This document shows, in pieces, positions 61,078-64,000 of a stretch of DNA of 64,000 bases. Under the pieces are notes generated by a model, which made no database searches, had not been told where the DNA came from, and worked only from the letters and a program-made list of their open reading frames with translations. The DNA comes from Brevibacillus dissolubilis. GTDB taxonomy: Bacteria; Bacillota; Bacilli; Brevibacillales; Brevibacillaceae. Each line of letters begins with the position of its first letter. Position 1 is the first letter of the stretch. A program made the translations under genes and the position numbers. The stretch spans positions 310,001-374,000 of the forward strand of contig NZ_VCNA01000002.1 of the NCBI RefSeq assembly GCF_006170445.1. Reading direction: 5' to 3'.

Positions 61078-61707
61078 TTAAAACTCCAAGCCCTTCACGG
61101 CAGGAATTCCTTCATCGTAATAATGTTTGGTCGCGGCGATCGTGGAGACCAAGTCGGCAATCTCGATCAGCTTCGGCGATGCACTACGCCCAGTCACAAC
61201 CAGATGCATGTGCGGCGGCCGGTTGCGGATCGCTTCGGCTACTTCGGTAATCGGAAGCACGTCATCGATCGGAAAAGTGGTGATCGCCAGTGCGTTGTTC
61301 AACTCATCGAGCACGAGCAGATCCAGCTCTGGGTTGTTGAGGGCTTCTTTTGTGATCGCCCAGGCTTTTTGCAGGGCCTCCCGGTGTTCCTCCGGGGTTT
61401 TCGTCCAAGTGAATCCGATGCCGAGCTGGCTGATCTCGACGCCCAGTTTTTGCAGGGCAAGCGCTTCGCCGTAGGTGCGCTGTGGGGATTTGATGAATTG
61501 CAGGATTTTGACCTTCATGCCCCGTCCGACAGCTCGCAGGCTGACGCCGAGGGCTGCGGTGGTTTTGCCTTTGCCGTCGCCAGTGTACATGAGGAAAAGC
61601 CCGCGGCGGTTGGTACGGTCTGGTTCAGCTGGTGTGGACGCGCCAGTTGGTGCGGATGATACCGATGCGGCTGAAGCCATGCTCTGCTGTTCTTTTTCCA
61701 TGCTCAT
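61078..61707 (-). CDS. cobO: Corrinoid adenosyltransferase (CobO/BtuR type)
   Basis: The ATG at 61707 has AGGAGGG 7 nt upstream and overlaps the cbiA stop by 4 bp. The roughly 209-residue enzyme has an unusual Ser/Ala-rich N-terminal tail of about 30 residues, then the P-loop YTGDGKGKTTAALG, LQFIKSPQRTYGE, LLVLDELNNAL and HLVVTGRSASPKLIEIADLVS, all typical of CobO. It transfers the adenosyl group of ATP to Co(I) corrinoids. Confidence 0.93.
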   Translation of the reverse strand: MSMEKEQQSMASAASVSSAPTGASTPAEPDRTNRRGLFLMYTGDGKGKTTAALGVSLRAVGRGMKVKILQFIKSPQRTYGEALALQKLGVEISQLGIGFTWTKTPEEHREALQKAWAITKEALNNPELDLLVLDELNNALAITTFPIDDVLPITEVAEAIRNRPPHMHLVVTGRSASPKLIEIADLVSTIAATKHYYDEGIPAVKGLEF

Positions 61708-63233
61708 GCCTGTACCCTCCTGTTGCGATATTCGCGGCATTGATCAAGCCAACGCGCCACCATCTGTGGATGGGAAGCAAAATGCAGATGGGTGTAGCCT
61801 GCCAGCACGTTGCCTGTGGCATAGCCTTCCAGCTTAGTGCCGCGCAAGCCTGTGACTTCATAGGCGTGGTTATCTGACTGTTCGTTCACAAGGGTTGAGT
61901 AGTGGAACTCATGGCCGCGTGCGGTTTCACCTTTGTTCAACAGGAGTGAATCGGTCTGAGCGGTTGCTTCGCGGTAGCCGAGGGCGGCCAGTCGATCCTG
62001 CATGCGCACTTCATTCGGGATGAGTCCCACCATTTCGTAACGGTTGCCTGCACGGTCATGAATCGCTTCGGTCAGGAACATGAAGCCGCCGCATTCGGCA
62101 AAGGTAGGCAGACCTGATTGGATGCGCCGCTTCAGCTCTTGGCGCATGTCTGCGTGCATGGCGAGAGTGGCTGCGAACTCTTCCGGGAAGCCGCCGCCGA
62201 TGTAGAGAGCGTCTGCCTCTGCCGGCGGGAGTTCACCTGCAAGCGGACTGAAAAAATGCAGGGTCGCGCCGTAGGCTTGCAGCAGTTCGAGGTTTTCCTG
62301 GTAGTAGAAGTTGAAAGCGGCGTCACGGGCGACGGCGATGTGGACAGGGTCTGGAGTGTAAGCGATGGACGGCGTGTGAGCCGCATGGGTTTGAACAGCA
62401 TGTTCTTGGCCAGCATGCGTTTGGCCAGCAGATGCTGTGTCAACTGCCGTAGCACCAACCGCGTCACCCGCGTCACCACTCCAAGCAGCAACAGGAGCAA
62501 ATAATTTCGCTTCCGGCTCCTCCACTGCCGAGCTGCCACGCGCGATCTCCATGAGCAGATCGAGATCGATTCCCGCCTCCACCTTCTCTGCGAGCTGGTC
62601 AAACCACGGCTGCATCTCACCGCGCTCAATCGCAGGGATCAGGCCGAGGTGACGCTCAGGGACGCTCAGGTTTTTATCATGCAAAAGGTAGCCGATCACC
62701 GGCACACCGCACATCTGCTCCACGGCGGCTTTGACCAGCTGATAATGCCCGGCACTGCCGCAACGGTTAGCGATGACTCCGGCGATCTTGACGGATGGCT
62801 CAAGCGTTTGGAAGCCTTTGACGATGGCGGCTGCACTGCGGGCCATCGCTTTGACATCAACGACGAGGATCACGGGTGCATCAAGGCAAAGGCTGATCTC
62901 GGCCGTACTGCCGCGGTTGCTCAGCGGGTCCTTGCCATCGTAGAAGCCCATGACACCTTCGATAACGCTCAGATCAGCGTCCTCACTTCCGCGCCAAAAA
63001 ATCTCACGCATCATGTCCGGCTCCATCATCCATGTGTCGAGGTTGCGGGAGATGCGCCCGGTTGCGGCGGTGTGATAGGACGGATCGATATAGTCGGGGC
63101 CTACCTTGAAGCCTTGGACTTGCAGACCGCGCTTTTTCAAGGCCGCCATGATGCCGATGGTGAGGGTGGTTTTGCCTGCTCCGCTGTTGGTGCCTGTGAG
63201 GACGAGACGCGGGCGGTTGCTTGCTGGGGTCAT
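61704..63233 (-). CDS. cbiA: Cobyrinate a,c-diamide synthase (CbiA) with His-rich insertion
   Basis: The 509-residue enzyme has an N-terminal ATP-binding domain (VLTGTNSGAGKTTLTIGIM, GFKVGPDYIDPSYH, VIEGVMGFYDG) and a C-terminal amidotransferase domain with catalytic Cys in FAECGGFMFL near 378. It amidates the a and c side chains. An insertion at about 255-295 between the domains contains QTHAGQEHAVQTHAAHT, absent from typical members of about 455-465 residues. The ATG overlaps the cbiG stop by 4 bp. Confidence 0.92.
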   Translation of the reverse strand: MTPASNRPRLVLTGTNSGAGKTTLTIGIMAALKKRGLQVQGFKVGPDYIDPSYHTAATGRISRNLDTWMMEPDMMREIFWRGSEDADLSVIEGVMGFYDGKDPLSNRGSTAEISLCLDAPVILVVDVKAMARSAAAIVKGFQTLEPSVKIAGVIANRCGSAGHYQLVKAAVEQMCGVPVIGYLLHDKNLSVPERHLGLIPAIERGEMQPWFDQLAEKVEAGIDLDLLMEIARGSSAVEEPEAKLFAPVAAWSGDAGDAVGATAVDTASAGQTHAGQEHAVQTHAAHTPSIAYTPDPVHIAVARDAAFNFYYQENLELLQAYGATLHFFSPLAGELPPAEADALYIGGGFPEEFAATLAMHADMRQELKRRIQSGLPTFAECGGFMFLTEAIHDRAGNRYEMVGLIPNEVRMQDRLAALGYREATAQTDSLLLNKGETARGHEFHYSTLVNEQSDNHAYEVTGLRGTKLEGYATGNVLAGYTHLHFASHPQMVARWLDQCREYRNRRVQA

Positions 63234-64000
63234 ACCAGCACCTCCTCTTTCGGCTGCCAGATCGCGATGGAGATCGTGACGTTGCCGCTTTTTTGTTTAT
63301 CCAAAAGCGGCTTGTTCACTCCAGCTGACCGGAGTGCTGCCGGTTCACTGACACCGTACGCGCCTGTGTATTTATACACCGTCTCAGACGGTTCGCTAAT
63401 CGGAATTTCGTTCAGCTCGGCTGGGGTGTAAGTAACTAACTCCCAGCCGTATTTTTCACAGACAGCCAGAAGGCCCTCCTCGTCTTTTTTCAGATCGATG
63501 GTGGCGAGGTGGCGGACGCTCTTGATCGAAAGCTTCTGCGTAGCCAGCGTCTCGGTGATGACGGATTCGATCTCCTCTGCGCTCGTCCCACGGTTGCAGC
63601 CGATACCGACGACCACGGTGCGTGGGCGATAGACGATGCCGTTGGTGAGGAAGCGCGCCTCTTCTTTTGGTTCGAGCAGACGGTGCGTGATGATTAGAGC
63701 CGCGTGAAAAGACTCCTCCCACGCAGCCTGCAAGGAATCATACACACGGATATGGGATGGAATCGGCTTGTCTGGGTACATCCACCAGTTGGGCTCCCCT
63801 GCTTCTTGAATGATCGCGATCGGTTCTTCATTGACGACACTGGCACTGACAGGCGTTGCCTTCTCGAAGCTGTCGAGTCTCCAGCCGAAAGATCGGCCAA
63901 ACAGGTCGACCGGAATCGTCTGCTGTACGTCGGAAGCTGTGGTGATCACAGGCTTGGCACCGATCAGCCGGGCGATTTCGCGGGTCAGTTCATTGGCACC
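63230..64000 (-). CDS. cbiG: Cobalt-precorrin-5A hydrolase (CbiG), 5' part outside window
   Basis: The frame is open to the right edge: the codons at 64000-63950 read GANELTREIARLIGAKP and run directly into VITTASDVQQT, the central CbiG motif. The C-terminal domain has VVGIGCNRGTSAEEI near 63600 and AYGVSEPAALRSAG near 63340. CbiG opens the delta-lactone ring and releases acetaldehyde in the anaerobic, cobalt-early pathway. A GTG at 63949 lies inside the domain and is not the start. The upstream genes and any B12 riboswitch are beyond the window. Confidence 0.92.
   Translation of the reverse strand, partial: GANELTREIARLIGAKPVITTASDVQQTIPVDLFGRSFGWRLDSFEKATPVSASVVNEEPIAIIQEAGEPNWWMYPDKPIPSHIRVYDSLQAAWEESFHAALIITHRLLEPKEEARFLTNGIVYRPRTVVVGIGCNRGTSAEEIESVITETLATQKLSIKSVRHLATIDLKKDEEGLLAVCEKYGWELVTYTPAELNEIPISEPSETVYKYTGAYGVSEPAALRSAGVNKPLLDKQKSGNVTISIAIWQPKEEVLV

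Overview
The window looks like a chromosomal segment of a moderately GC-rich, spore-former-type Bacillota. The signs are strong AGGAGG ribosome sites, frequent TTG/GTG starts, CcpA-type cre boxes, an Fnr-type box, LytTR and PAS-sigma54 regulators, an SPL-type radical SAM protein and an HIT/YutE-like neighbourhood. A Tumebacillus/Alicyclobacillaceae-like source is a guess from gene content, not a demonstrated assignment. No rRNA, tRNA, CRISPR array or intact insertion sequence was recognised.

Layout. 1-820: 5' part of a NarI-like respiratory membrane protein behind a textbook class II Fnr promoter. 1113-5577: an AT-rich two-gene island, a metallo-beta-lactamase-fold protein and a trypsin-NACHT-pentapeptide protein, which resembles a condensed AVAST type I antiphage system. 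5946-20287: a glycan-assembly locus (flippase-GT4 fusion, two GT2 enzymes, a 1.5-kresidue GT-C-like membrane protein) interleaved with phosphorelay parts (LytTR regulator, Hpt protein, two single-domain receivers, PAS histidine kinase). A structured 117-bp repeat occurs twice in inverted orientation at the edges of its core. 20417-23993: serine hydrolase, alpha/beta hydrolase and PepV-like dipeptidase. 24123-33586: a probable sigma54 regulon made of a Liv-type ABC importer (with a permease-ATPase fusion), a PAS-sigma54 activator, a 3-hydroxybutyrate dehydrogenase and a divergent secreted hydrolase. Three -24/-12 promoters, a shared 19-bp enhancer-like motif and two cre boxes tie it together. 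33747-41766: small accessory genes (ankyrin, HepT-like, HIT, HEAT-like, GIY-YIG-like, DUF2087 regulator, membrane proteins, degenerate cupredoxin protein) and a 234-bp nested palindrome. 41714-46260: copper-type multicopper oxidase with a two-component system and a TVP38 protein. 46372-53688: hydrolase, sirtuin, lone acyl carrier protein, P450, radical SAM protein, and a decayed patch with three broken genes. 53951-56430: NlpC/P60 wall hydrolase, hotdog thioesterase, nitroreductase. 56460-64000: cobalamin operon read leftward, cbiG-cbiA-cobO-cbiP followed by the cobalt importer cbiMNQO.

Two systems deserve priority. One is the MBL plus trypsin-NACHT-pentapeptide pair (1113-5577). The other is the sigma54 locus (24123-33586), where sequence signals imply that a secreted esterase, a Liv-type importer and BdhA form one pathway, probably for 3-hydroxybutyrate or its oligomers.
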